Below, in pieces: positions 8,425 to 15,151 of a stretch of DNA of 26,493 nucleotides. The translations under genes were made by a program, and so were the position numbers. Source of the DNA: a virus; IMG/VR virus record IMGVR_UViG_3300036884_000038, positions 1 through 26,493 of that record, one strand, 5' to 3'. The notes beneath the pieces are model-generated. The model saw nothing but the letters and a program-made list of their open reading frames with translations, searched no databases and was not told where the DNA came from. The number at the start of each line of letters is the position of its first letter. The first letter of the stretch is position 1.

Positions 8425-8874
8425 TTACCTTATTTTTGAGTAACCAACCTTACTGTAACCAACGATAAAATATAGAGACTCAGCACTTATGGAGGTTGGG
8501 AAAATCTTAGACAATGGCACGACCATACAAGTTCTGAAATAGACAGGTGGAGCAGAAACGTAGAACAACTCATTGGGAAGGGAATCGTTCCTGGAGTGCA
8601 AAGATATGCGATCTCCGACACTTAGCGACAAGGCAGAGTTACATCGCAAGAGATCATCGCACTTACCGATATCAATCTGACCGAGACCATAAGCCTGGGT
8701 AGAGGTGGGATTAAAGATACTGCCTTGTTTCGGCGCGCCGTCCAGGAACACTGAAATAAGCCCACCATCAACATCGGGGATTTCAGTAAGGATACCAATA
8801 AGAAACCAGTCAGCATAACTGGAGTCCTGCTCAGCCACCATAGACTTGACTTCGCCTGAACGGATTGGCTTCAT
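8425..8874 (-). CDS. Head-tail joining/neck protein (hypothetical)
   Basis: 149 residues. The start overlaps the connector gene by ATGA. The beta-rich middle (GILTEIPDVDGGLISVFLDG; LSLSVGDRISLHSRNDSL) looks like an OB-type or stopper fold, and the order connector, this gene, gp10-like, DUF3168 (ignoring the tailspike) is the standard head-tail joining order, in which this slot is the stopper. The C-terminus has a short internal repeat, VGYSKVGYSKIR. The function is inferred from order. Confidence 0.6.
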   Translation of the reverse strand: MKPIRSGEVKSMVAEQDSSYADWFLIGILTEIPDVDGGLISVFLDGAPKQGSIFNPTSTQAYGLGQIDIGKCDDLLRCNSALSLSVGDRISLHSRNDSLPNELFYVSAPPVYFRTCMVVPLSKIFPTSISAESLYFIVGYSKVGYSKIR

Positions 8875-9287
8875 GCCAGGTCACCGTAATTCAATCTGCC
8901 ATAAGGGTTGTCAGGATAATTAACGGTCCCTACGGCAATCTGGAAGGCGGAGTAATATCCAGCGGCATCCTGTTCAGCCAATTCCAACTGCTTGAGGATC
9001 ATGTCGTGCATTTGGTTTCGGTGGTAACTGGCGGAGCCATCGCTGTAAGCGTAATCGGCTGCCACCTGTTTTACGGCAGCTTTCCACGCTTCCACGCGGG
9101 CGATCTTGCGGATCTTGTCTATGTCAGTGGCGTCAGCAATATCTGTAATGCCATAAACGAGCATGGCATCATTGACAGGTTCAGCCAACTTGGCTAAGGT
9201 CATGTCTATGGCCAGGGCAACGTCGCCCAATTCAGCCAACATGAAAGTAGCCAGAGAAATTTCGGTGTAACTGGTCGGTATACTCAT
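8871..9287 (-). CDS. Head-tail connector (adaptor) protein
   Basis: 138 residues from the second of two near-adjacent ATGs; the first ATG (9291-9293) abuts the AAGGAG site too closely. Predicted all-helical, with MLAELGDVALAIDMTLAKLA and a KIRKIARVEAWKAAVKQVAADY segment, as in gp6/gp15-type adaptors that bind the portal. It lies directly after the capsid gene, and its ribosome site lies in an RNA stem described separately. It overlaps the neck gene by ATGA. The identity is based on fold impression and position. Confidence 0.6.
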   Translation of the reverse strand: MSIPTSYTEISLATFMLAELGDVALAIDMTLAKLAEPVNDAMLVYGITDIADATDIDKIRKIARVEAWKAAVKQVAADYAYSDGSASYHRNQMHDMILKQLELAEQDAAGYYSAFQIAVGTVNYPDNPYGRLNYGDLA

Positions 9288-9291
9288 TGAC

Positions 9292-9350
9292 ATTCTCCTT
9301 GGCTGAGCCAGAGGAGGGCTGGCTCAGCCTCACCCAGCCACCAGGAGAAT
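9292..9350 (-). promoter_or_regulatory. mRNA stem-loop between capsid and connector genes that sequesters a ribosome site
   Basis: There is a perfect 11-bp inverted repeat (GGCTGAGCCAG at 9301-9311 and CTGGCTCAGCC at 9319-9329) with a 7-base loop. It is enclosed by a second perfect 8-bp pair (ATTCTCCT at 9292-9299 and AGGAGAAT at 9343-9350). In the mRNA the outer stem contains the connector gene's AAGGAG site, and the 5' arm starts two bases after the capsid stop codon. The loop reads CCCTCCT, itself complementary to AGGAG. No T-run follows, so it is not a classical terminator. It probably lowers and couples connector translation relative to capsid protein. Confidence 0.75.
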
Positions 9351-9352
9351 GG

Positions 9353-10414
9353 TTAGGCTATAACACAATCAAGCCAGCCAGCATTGATAGCATTGCAAGC
9401 GCCGTTAGTACGGCAGTTGACGCCAATGCCAAACTCCGCTTCCATGCTTTCCCCACCAAAGGGATGAGCAGAGAAGTTCCCGGCCATGCGCAGGCCCTGC
9501 AGAGCGCCAGCCGATGAACGCTGGCGGAAGGCCAACGGTTTACGGCTATCACCGGCGTCATAGGCCATCTGATAGTTCGCAGGCATCCAGGGTTTGACCC
9601 ATACCTCAGCCCCACCCAACAGACCGATGGCGCGGTTGTTAGCCGCGATACCACGAATGCTGGTGCGCTGGATAGGAGTAGAAGTATCGGCCGGAAGAGT
9701 GTAGCGCACGTCCACGTAGGCGCTGAAGCCCACAAAGCCACGTACAGCCGCTTCCTGAGCCACGTTGATGGCCAACCGCGGATCGGTGGTATGTCCATGT
9801 TCCAGGACATTGCTGATCAGGGTGGTCAGATTGGCTACAACCATAGGGGTTGCGCCGCTATAATGCTGGTGTGTTCCGAGGAAGACCGTACCATCCGGAG
9901 GCGCGGGCGGCACAATGCCATCGTTGTTGCAGAAGCGCTTGACGTGCAAAGTGATGTTATCCACGTTCAAGTCAACGAAGTCATAGTTGGCGTCATCTTC
10001 GAGGCAGGCTTTCTTGATCTGGCGGATGATCTGGCGCAGGTGCGCTTTCTCAGCATCCAACTGACGCTGAGCCACATCAGCCACGGTAGCATTTTCCAGC
10101 CATCGTTCGGTCCAGCCGGTATTGTACTGGAAGTCTTTGAGGGGGAAGCAGACTTCAGCTCCGCTTACCTGCTTTTGACCAGGAGCGCGACCCAGAGGAT
10201 CGACTTCGGTCATGTCAGCGACGTTTGATCCGCCCTGAATGCGGCGTGCGTCGCTCGTGATCTCACACAACTCTTGCATCATGGTGTTCACAATGTCGTT
10301 ATGCGCGGCTAAGTCAGCCCGCAGCACTTCGGCAATTGTGGTCAAGCCAAATGCTTTCGCATTAGCGAAACGAGTTGCGATCAGGTCGTCAATATTGTAA
10401 AGTCCAGTTGTCAT
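9353..10414 (-). CDS. Major capsid protein
   Basis: 353 residues starting at MTTGLYNIDDLIATRF, preceded by GGATAGGAGTAATAAC; an ATG seven codons upstream would lack such a site. It follows scaffold and capsid-cement genes and precedes the connector, the standard place of the capsid gene. The N-terminal third is helical (LTTIAEVLRADLAAHND, then ENATVADVAQRQLDAEKAHL), and the rest is mixed alpha/beta with a long C-terminal domain, consistent with an HK97-type fold. No maturation cleavage site can be identified. A stable RNA structure follows its stop. Confidence 0.8.
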   Translation of the reverse strand: MTTGLYNIDDLIATRFANAKAFGLTTIAEVLRADLAAHNDIVNTMMQELCEITSDARRIQGGSNVADMTEVDPLGRAPGQKQVSGAEVCFPLKDFQYNTGWTERWLENATVADVAQRQLDAEKAHLRQIIRQIKKACLEDDANYDFVDLNVDNITLHVKRFCNNDGIVPPAPPDGTVFLGTHQHYSGATPMVVANLTTLISNVLEHGHTTDPRLAINVAQEAAVRGFVGFSAYVDVRYTLPADTSTPIQRTSIRGIAANNRAIGLLGGAEVWVKPWMPANYQMAYDAGDSRKPLAFRQRSSAGALQGLRMAGNFSAHPFGGESMEAEFGIGVNCRTNGACNAINAGWLDCVIA

Positions 10415-10424
10415 GTTATTACTC

Positions 10425-10844
10425 CTATCCACCAATCAACTTGTAATTGGTGATCATAATATCGGTTGTGTTCAGAGCCACGGCCACACCGGTACTGTCA
10501 CCGGTTTGAGCCGTATCAATCAGGCTGCCCGTGCCCAGGACATCCAGGAACAATTGCGCCCCTTTCGTCAAGCCAGCAGCACTGTCATACAAGAAGCGAG
10601 TCCCAGGACCAAACAGCGTCACGGGTTGACCTGTCAAGACGGTCCGACCAGGGCAGCCATGAAACGATCCCTTAACATCGGCAGCTGTAGCATCGCAAAG
10701 CTGGACAAGTCCAGCGCTGTCGATATAGCAGCAAGCGCCGATTGCAAGGTCATCCCCGGCAACCAGGTCGGCAATCTGTGGAGCCCATTGAGCGGTCATA
10801 GGGTCAGCAGATGCACTAGACCAAGGAATAGCAGTACCAGCCAT
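10425..10844 (-). CDS. Capsid cement/decoration protein, DUF2190-like (copy 2)
   Basis: 139 residues with a near-perfect AAAGGAGG site. The pattern of small glycine-centred beta turns (LVAGDDLAIGACCYID, GRTVLTGQPVTLFGPGTRF, LTKGAQLFLDVLGTG) resembles DUF2190-type capsid decoration proteins. It shares the segments TGQPVTL-x-GxGTRF, GAQLFL and TTDIMITN with the gene at 10971-11378, so the two are tandem paralogs. The expected role is stabilising the capsid at its surface. Confidence 0.7.
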   Translation of the reverse strand: MAGTAIPWSSASADPMTAQWAPQIADLVAGDDLAIGACCYIDSAGLVQLCDATAADVKGSFHGCPGRTVLTGQPVTLFGPGTRFLYDSAAGLTKGAQLFLDVLGTGSLIDTAQTGDSTGVAVALNTTDIMITNYKLIGG

Positions 10845-10847
10845 CGG

Positions 10848-10958
10848 TTAGCCTCCTTTCGGAGCATGTTTGTTGTACGGATGGGACTTATGCCACTTCG
10901 CCAGAGCGGAAGGCATACGTCCCGTCTTTACAGTCTTAGTGGAAGTTTTCTTAGCCAT
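10848..10958 (-). CDS. Small basic protein between the two cement genes (36 residues)
   Basis: 36 residues beginning MAKKTSTKTVKTGRMPSALA. About a third of the residues are Lys, Arg or His, and there are no acidic residues. The start has a GGGAGG-type site, and the stop TAA falls just after the AAAGGAGG site of the next gene. Conserved placement between two virion genes and high basicity suggest a DNA-associated head peptide, but this is inference. The length is below common annotation cutoffs. Confidence 0.6.
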   Translation of the reverse strand: MAKKTSTKTVKTGRMPSALAKWHKSHPYNKHAPKGG

Positions 10959-10970
10959 GATTCGCCTCCC

Positions 10971-11378
10971 CTAACTAAACTTCAGATGCAGATTGGTGAC
11001 CATGATATCGGTCGCATCGATTGCAAAAGCACAACCCACGGAATCACCTACACCCGCAGCAGTCGCCAGTTCCCCAGCCGTTACAGCACTCAGAAATAAT
11101 TGAGCGCCAGGCGTCAAGCCGGAAGCGGCATAGTGGAAGCGAGTACCCACACCGAGCAAAGTGACAGGTTGACCGATTGCTACCAGGCGACCGGTGAAGC
11201 CATGTATTTTAGCGGCTTCATTGTCCCCGGCAGCGGTTGACTTGTACACCAATCCATCAGCCGCCTTGATGTAGCAAGCATGCCCGTAAGCCAGCGCCTC
11301 ACCGGCGAATAGGCCGGTGATATGATCGGTGAAATAGGGCGGATCAACATTTACAGAATCAAGAGTTATTGCAGCCAT
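10971..11378 (-). CDS. Capsid cement/decoration protein, DUF2190-like (copy 1)
   Basis: 135 residues with AAGGAGT before ATG. It is a paralog of 10425-10844, with matching segments LFAGEALAYGHACYI, IGQPVTLLGVGTRFHY, LTPGAQLFLSAV and DATDIMVTN. It lies between the scaffold and capsid genes, as capsid cement genes often do. Two copies could decorate different capsid sites or provide alternative surfaces. Confidence in the structural role is moderate and comes from pattern and location. Confidence 0.7.
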   Translation of the reverse strand: MAAITLDSVNVDPPYFTDHITGLFAGEALAYGHACYIKAADGLVYKSTAAGDNEAAKIHGFTGRLVAIGQPVTLLGVGTRFHYAASGLTPGAQLFLSAVTAGELATAAGVGDSVGCAFAIDATDIMVTNLHLKFS

Positions 11379-11392
11379 AAAAGTTTACTCCT

Positions 11393-11839
11393 TTACATAG
11401 CCGTATAGGCACTATTTTGAGACTTGTGTTCCTTGACAGCCACGGCATTGGGAGCCGGGTTTGTGGGTTTCGGCGTTTGTGGACCAGACTCGGGAGCCGG
11501 GAAGAAGAGCTTGTCGGCGTTCTCATCAAGCCACGTCATCTGCTCTTCGGGGTCCAGTTTATCCAACAGCATGGTCACACTTGGAGGCAGTTTCTTACAA
11601 CGTTCCTCAAGTTGTTTCTTGAACAGAGCGTCGTACTTAACTGCTTTGGCCTGGAGGGTCTCTACCTGCTTGATAGCTTCAGCGCCAGCAGTGATCTGCT
11701 CCTGGTACCTGGTTTCAAGCGTCCGCCTCTGCCTTTGAAGACGATCCCGCACTAAAGCGTTGATTTGATCCCGGGTGAAAGTTTCTCCGGTGATTTCTTC
11801 CTCCCCATCAACGGGGAGTTCAGGTTCGAGTTTACCCAT
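11393..11839 (-). CDS. Capsid scaffold protein
   Basis: 148 residues, acidic at the start (ELPVDGEEEITGE), then a long coiled-coil stretch (residues about 20-90: RDRLQRQRRTLETRYQEQIT, AEAIKQVETLQAK) and a proline-rich, positively charged C-terminus. This helical architecture and the position before the capsid gene match GP20-type scaffold proteins that guide procapsid assembly. A scaffolding protease is not seen. The ribosome site is AGAGGTG. A 94-base gap upstream holds no evident promoter. Confidence 0.75.
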   Translation of the reverse strand: MGKLEPELPVDGEEEITGETFTRDQINALVRDRLQRQRRTLETRYQEQITAGAEAIKQVETLQAKAVKYDALFKKQLEERCKKLPPSVTMLLDKLDPEEQMTWLDENADKLFFPAPESGPQTPKPTNPAPNAVAVKEHKSQNSAYTAM

Positions 11840-11933
11840 GTTACACCTCTTTTTCGAATAATCCCGATGGCCTAAGCGTATTCAATAGGTTGATCGGTGA
11901 AGAAAATATGAATGCGATTTTTATCAACTTATT

Positions 11934-12287
11934 CTATTTATCCGGTATCTCAGGATTGACCGACGCTGGAATTACCCCGCCTGCATTTACCGCCTTGACA
12001 GTCACTGTCTGTGGACTAATAACGAATGTCGCCTGGTTCGCGATAAGCGCGGCGACGAATATTTTTACAAGTCCGATGGCTCCAACCTGGTCGCAAGTCA
12101 CGTAAGTCAAGACTTGCGCGCACGACAGGCCAAAGACGGCCCCGGCGGTCAGCAACAGAAGCACGGCCATACCGACCCGCTTCCATTCGCCGGTTAAAGC
12201 AGCGTACCAGGTATTCAGACCTGGCACGTAAGAAAACAACAGCGACAACACAATCGCAACGATGGATGAAAGTAATACAGCGGTCAT
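11934..12287 (-). CDS. Membrane protein, holin-like
   Basis: 117 residues with three hydrophobic segments (about residues 4-22, 37-62 and 70-90), a GGGAGG ribosome site and a strong promoter 40 bases upstream. It is the first gene of the late block. Small three-segment proteins like this are commonly holins, which open the membrane for the endolysin. Here the endolysin lies at the other end of the block (19928-20932), so the pairing is not adjacent. Two other small membrane proteins (25069-25242 and 25239-25664) are alternative holin candidates. Confidence 0.55.
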   Translation of the reverse strand: MTAVLLSSIVAIVLSLLFSYVPGLNTWYAALTGEWKRVGMAVLLLLTAGAVFGLSCAQVLTYVTCDQVGAIGLVKIFVAALIANQATFVISPQTVTVKAVNAGGVIPASVNPEIPDK

Positions 12288-12311
12288 TTAACCCTCCCAT
12301 GAATTGAACGA

Positions 12312-12355
12312 AATAACACTTTAGTTATTATAGCACGAATGGCAACAGACGACAA
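12312..12355 (-). promoter_or_regulatory. Putative late promoter with overlapping operator-like dyad
   Basis: On the minus strand, a perfect TATAAT (12327-12332) with an extended -10 TGC is preceded at 17 bases by TTGTCG (12350-12355; four of six match TTGACA). The expected start is near 12320. A dyad AATAAC-N6-GTTATT (12312-12317 and 12324-12329) overlaps the -10 and start, as a repressor operator would. It drives the holin-like gene and probably the whole late block, since no other strong promoter was noticed downstream. Confidence 0.7.
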
Positions 12356-12400
12356 ATAATTCATCGCGTTATGTAATATTCACGTCATGCCTAAAAGGGG

Positions 12401-12428
12401 TTAGTAATTCGAATTACTAATTCGAATT
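12401..12428. promoter_or_regulatory. 20-bp perfect palindrome with repeated AATTCGAATT boxes
   Basis: 12401-12420 reads TTAGTAATTCGAATTACTAA, a perfect 20-bp palindrome. A second AATTCGAATT box follows at 12419-12428, 13 bases from the one inside the palindrome. It lies between the end of the early block and the late promoter, about 80-90 bases upstream of the predicted late start, where an activator site could be. It could also form a weak AT-rich hairpin after the nuclease gene, though no U-run follows. The remainder of 12300-12433 holds no gene. Confidence 0.6.
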
Positions 12429-12433
12429 TTTGG

Positions 12434-12730
12434 TCATTCTGCATGCATCTCATCGAGCAGCGCCATGGTCGCCAGCGCCTCTTCGGCACTGTGGACTATA
12501 TCCAGCCTGCCGGGGTAAGTCAGGTGGAAGCGTTTCTCGTCCGGCGTCAGTCCTTCGCCGGGGCTTTTGACCTCGAATAGGATCGTCAATCCTGATTTGC
12601 TGCAGCACAAAATATCAGGCACGCCATTGCCAAGGTCGGCTAATGCGCCGACCGTAAAATATCCGGCGAGCAGCAGGGCGGAGACAATCTCAACATGATT
12701 ATTATCGCGGCGTCCATGCTGGCGGGTCAT
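12434..12730 (-). CDS. Small PD-(D/E)XK (VRR-NUC-like) nuclease
   Basis: 98 residues from the ATG that overlaps the previous stop (ATGA); the longer open frame upstream is not needed. The core of a PD-(D/E)XK fold is visible: Glu14 in the first helix, GVPDIL (Asp39), then LFEVKSP (Glu53, Lys55) and a TPDEKRFH helix. The size and order resemble VRR-NUC or Hjc-like phage nucleases that act on recombination or replication intermediates. It ends the early block, and with the Sak4-like ATPase it may process DNA for recombination. Confidence 0.75.
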   Translation of the reverse strand: MTRQHGRRDNNHVEIVSALLLAGYFTVGALADLGNGVPDILCCSKSGLTILFEVKSPGEGLTPDEKRFHLTYPGRLDIVHSAEEALATMALLDEMHAE

Positions 12731-12927
12731 GATTGCGCCTTCCTTCCGCCGCAATAAGCACGGTTGAACTCCGCTATCTGACAAATCATGTCGCAGTACG
12801 AATGCCCTCTCGAAACCGGACACTGGCAATATTTACACGTCCACACTTTAAGGGCAGGCTCCCGCTTGTGGTGGATCTCGAAGCGAGGTTTGTTACGCCC
12901 ATTATGCTGAACTTCCTGGGCGCTCAT
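12727..12927 (-). CDS. Small zinc-finger-like protein (66 residues)
   Basis: 66 residues beginning MSAQEVQHNGRNKPRF. The middle has CKYCQCPVSRGHSYC followed by an MIC, giving four or more cysteines in a C-x2-C ... C-x3-C arrangement that could bind zinc. It overlaps both neighbours by ATGA. Phage zinc ribbons of this size often bind nucleic acid or host proteins, but no family is recognised. Confidence 0.65.
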   Translation of the reverse strand: MSAQEVQHNGRNKPRFEIHHKREPALKVWTCKYCQCPVSRGHSYCDMICQIAEFNRAYCGGRKAQS

Positions 12928-13085
12928 GGTCTACTCCTTCCAGCTCCCACGCTTACCAGTGCCATTCCCAGCCAGGCGACGGCGAAGACGCCTACAAATA
13001 TCGCCGCGACCCACATCCAGGACAGGCCAACGATCCAGGCCAGACCGGACCAAAATAACGCGCACAAAATTGCGATGAGTATCAT
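12924..13085 (-). CDS. Small two-helix membrane protein (53 residues)
   Basis: It fills the space between the Lar-like and zinc-finger genes with ATGA overlaps at both ends (13082-13085 and 12924-12927). The peptide MILIAILCALFWSG continues in Trp- and Val-rich hydrophobic sequence with two predicted membrane segments (about residues 2-20 and 23-46) and a short basic tail. The exact fit between neighbours supports it as a real gene, although it is below common size cutoffs. Function unknown. Confidence 0.75.
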   Translation of the reverse strand: MILIAILCALFWSGLAWIVGLSWMWVAAIFVGVFAVAWLGMALVSVGAGRSRP

Positions 13086-13483
13086 GGTTGATCATCCTGT
13101 ATCCTAATATCAAGGTCACTAGCTTCCTGACTGCGCCGGTTCTTTTCCCAGGTGTCCACCTCGTCATAAAAGCCCTCTTTCCACAAACACCCGGCATCCT
13201 CAATAGCTTTTATTTGATAGTTTAGCCCGTCAATTTCATCATGGAGATTTTTTATAACCTCATGGGCATTATTGTTTTGCCAATTAATTTCATCTTCAAT
13301 TGGCCGACGATTCCAGTATTCAATTGCCTGACTTAACGAATCGCTCATCCCGCTTCTTCCGCCACATGAGCAACTAACAGACCATTGACTATATCTTTCC
13401 CTATTATTGGCTGGGCCAACAATTGTTGGCGTTCCTCCACAAAATGGACACGGTCTCAAACCCTTGACATTCGTTTCGGTCAT
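13082..13483 (-). CDS. Lar-like restriction alleviation protein
   Basis: 133 residues. The N-terminus has the Lar-family layout: LRPCPFCGGTP (C-P-F-C-GG), a second CSCGG pair at residues 38-42, and AIEYWNRRP at residues 53-61. This zinc-binding domain is known from Lar/RalR-type proteins that relieve restriction of unmodified phage DNA, though many phage homologs are untested. The C-terminal half is an extra helical, acidic extension not typical of the core domain. It overlaps the coiled-coil gene and the membrane gene by ATGA. Confidence 0.75.
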   Translation of the reverse strand: MTETNVKGLRPCPFCGGTPTIVGPANNRERYSQWSVSCSCGGRSGMSDSLSQAIEYWNRRPIEDEINWQNNNAHEVIKNLHDEIDGLNYQIKAIEDAGCLWKEGFYDEVDTWEKNRRSQEASDLDIRIQDDQP

Positions 13484-13911
13484 TTTCCTATCCTTTCCCA
13501 GTCATCACACTTGGATTTTAGTTCTGGATCAAAGCGGGCATCCCATAAACAGTGTTCGAATAAAGCATTTCCGCTTTTAATTAACGCCTCAGCCAATTTG
13601 TGGTATTCATCTGCCCAATGCGTTTCGCTTTTCAGGTCTTCCGTAAGTTCTGCGATACGCGCAACCTTCTGTGCCATCTCATATTCGGTCAATCCATGCG
13701 CCTGAATGTACTCACTTTGCTCAATAGCCTTGCACTCGGTAACCTCTAGTTCTGCGATCCTGGCGGCCTGAGCATCTCTCTCCGTCACTAACAGCGGCGT
13801 CAATTCATGGCACAACTGCCCCCAGCGAATATCGACATCCTGGTTAGTACCTCCTGGAATAGTCTCCAGGCGCTTGAACTCGGTTATACGTTCTGATAAT
13901 TTGTTATCCAT
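13480..13911 (-). CDS. Coiled-coil protein, unknown function
   Basis: 143 residues from MDNKLSERITEFKRLE, chosen because a perfect GGAGG site precedes it; an ATG four codons upstream overlaps that site. Heptad-like segments (AQAARIAELEVTECKAIEQ; VARIAELTEDLKSETHW) suggest a coiled coil containing a repeated ARIAEL motif. The stop overlaps the Lar-like start (ATGA). No catalytic motif is visible. Confidence 0.65.
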   Translation of the reverse strand: MDNKLSERITEFKRLETIPGGTNQDVDIRWGQLCHELTPLLVTERDAQAARIAELEVTECKAIEQSEYIQAHGLTEYEMAQKVARIAELTEDLKSETHWADEYHKLAEALIKSGNALFEHCLWDARFDPELKSKCDDWERIGK

Positions 13912-13931
13912 TTTTTCCTCCATTCCAACAA

Positions 13932-14039
13932 TTAACTGCTTTCCTCATCGTTGTTCGCATACCAGTCCGGGTGAGCTGCCACAGAAGCTGCCATCTTCGC
14001 CGCGATAACGTCGGCCTCGTCGGGCTGCCGGCCGGTCAT
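13932..14039 (-). CDS. Small acidic protein (35 residues) after the initiator gene
   Basis: The ATG overlaps the initiator's stop codon (ACATGACC), and the frame stays open for 35 codons (MTGRQPDEADVIAAKMAASV..., ending EESS). It is acidic and helical. The tight overlap and the absence of other genes in the 112-base gap support it, but codon evidence is slight. It could interact with the initiator. This is inference. Confidence 0.55.
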   Translation of the reverse strand: MTGRQPDEADVIAAKMAASVAAHPDWYANNDEESS

Positions 14040-14899
14040 GTTATGCCCCACTTTTCAGCATCCGCTTTATGTCTTAATCGCAAGGCTTCATCTTCGTCAA
14101 TTCCATGATTATGATCTAATGTTCCCCAGGTAGAACGCACTTGTTCAAAAGTGGGGTGCTGGCCTTTCTTGCCGCGCCAATCTTCCTGATACCACAATCC
14201 ACCTGGACCATAATCAGCACATATCTTTTCTGACGTAACTGTTTTATCTTTTGACAATAGTTTTGCCTCCTTGAATATTCGGGCCTTATTTGCTTCCAGT
14301 GATGTTTTTGATACTTTTGCAATCGCGTTAGCAATTGGGAAATAATCAAGTTTTTGGGGTACAACTTTCTTTAATTTTTCTTTTGTTATTTCTTTCTTTA
14401 TTTCTTTTGTGGGTACCATGGGGTTTACTAGTTTTATATCTACAGGTTTACTAGTTGCTCTATCTACAGGTTTACTAGTTCTAGTATCATGGGGTTTACT
14501 AGCGGCGTCCTTATTGTTATCTACAGGTTTACTAGTTGCCTTATGGAAATTGTTTCCACGACCTGCATAACGCGTCTCAAATGCTTCAGGTAACCACTTC
14601 TCAAAATACTTATTGAAGCCATATTTGAAAGACTGACCATGCGCCTCTCTAAACAATATACCTAATCGCATCAGGTTTTTGATTGCCCCAATAGTACCAA
14701 CCCGGCTCCCACCGCATTCCTCAAATTGAGTTATGCTAATAATGTCTGCCTTTTTGTTGAAGCCGTAGGTTTTGCGTAAAACCATAATAACGATACGAAA
14801 TTCGAGAGGCGCAAGGTTCGCCTTCGCCAATGTTTCTAAGATGGCATTATGGATACGAGTAAATCCACCGTTCTCGATTTGGATTTCTTCGCCAGTCAT
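14036..14899 (-). CDS. Phage replication initiator, lambda O-like
   Basis: 287 residues. The N-terminal domain (residues about 8-105) has the O-protein winged-helix signature: NGGFTRIHNAILETLAK, LEFRIVIMVLRKTYGFNKKAD and ISITQFEECGG-S. A central low-complexity linker has four SKPVD/SKPHD repeats (residues 123-154). A lysine-rich segment and a C-terminal domain (ADYGPGGLWYQEDW, TFEQVRSTW) follow. O-like initiators bind origin iterons and recruit the helicase loader; no loader or helicase gene was noticed, so host factors may be used. The linker-coding DNA contains direct repeats (see the origin feature). Confidence 0.8.
   Translation of the reverse strand: MTGEEIQIENGGFTRIHNAILETLAKANLAPLEFRIVIMVLRKTYGFNKKADIISITQFEECGGSRVGTIGAIKNLMRLGILFREAHGQSFKYGFNKYFEKWLPEAFETRYAGRGNNFHKATSKPVDNNKDAASKPHDTRTSKPVDRATSKPVDIKLVNPMVPTKEIKKEITKEKLKKVVPQKLDYFPIANAIAKVSKTSLEANKARIFKEAKLLSKDKTVTSEKICADYGPGGLWYQEDWRGKKGQHPTFEQVRSTWGTLDHNHGIDEDEALRLRHKADAEKWGIT
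14336..14535. other. Putative replication origin inside the initiator gene
   Basis: The 10-base core GGTTTACTAG occurs five times, at 14422, 14445, 14469, 14493 and 14526, spaced 23, 24, 24 and 33 bases. Three copies are extended to ATCTACAGGTTTACTAGTT. The palindrome ACTAGT recurs within them. Directly beside them (14336-14412) lies an AT-rich, strongly strand-biased tract that would suit DNA unwinding. Lambda ori has the same architecture: iterons within the O gene beside an AT-rich region. Confidence 0.65.
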
Positions 14900-14902
14900 G
14901 GG

Positions 14903-15151
14903 TTATCTGGCTTTTTTGGTTACATAATGGATTAGTGAATTTTCTCCGTTAACTATTCCCATTTCCTCATGTGGATTAATTCTCTGAATGTGTGTTTCAA
15001 TTTTCTCGATGTATTTCTTATCCCTGGAGCTGAGAGACGAAACCAGGTCTTTTGCCCATAACAGGAATTGTGTAACCCCTCTAAACTCTCTTTCCTCTTC
15101 CAGAATATTCAGACGATTGTCTTCCAGAAGTTTGTCAATTCTCTCTATCAT
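14903..15151 (-). CDS. Small helical protein, unknown function (82 residues)
   Basis: 82 residues, charged and helical, beginning MIERIDKLLEDNRLNILEEE. The ATG overlaps the stop of the DUF3102-like gene, and the stop is four bases before the initiator start. The neighbourhood suggests an early or replication accessory role, but nothing in the sequence identifies one. Confidence 0.6.
   Translation of the reverse strand: MIERIDKLLEDNRLNILEEEREFRGVTQFLLWAKDLVSSLSSRDKKYIEKIETHIQRINPHEEMGIVNGENSLIHYVTKKAR

Noticed and set aside
9301-9329. Rho-independent terminator after the capsid gene
   Set aside because: The hairpin is strong but has no T-run on either strand and overlaps the next ribosome site, so a translation role fits better.
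10413-11099. Long plus-strand open frame (228 codons)
   Set aside because: It lies wholly antisense to two cement genes and a micro-gene with strong ribosome sites; its own composition is Ser/Arg/His-rich with no motif.
12931-13203. Arg-rich 90-codon minus-strand frame
   Set aside because: It overlaps the Lar-like gene and the 53-residue membrane gene, which fit with ATGA junctions; no ribosome site precedes it.
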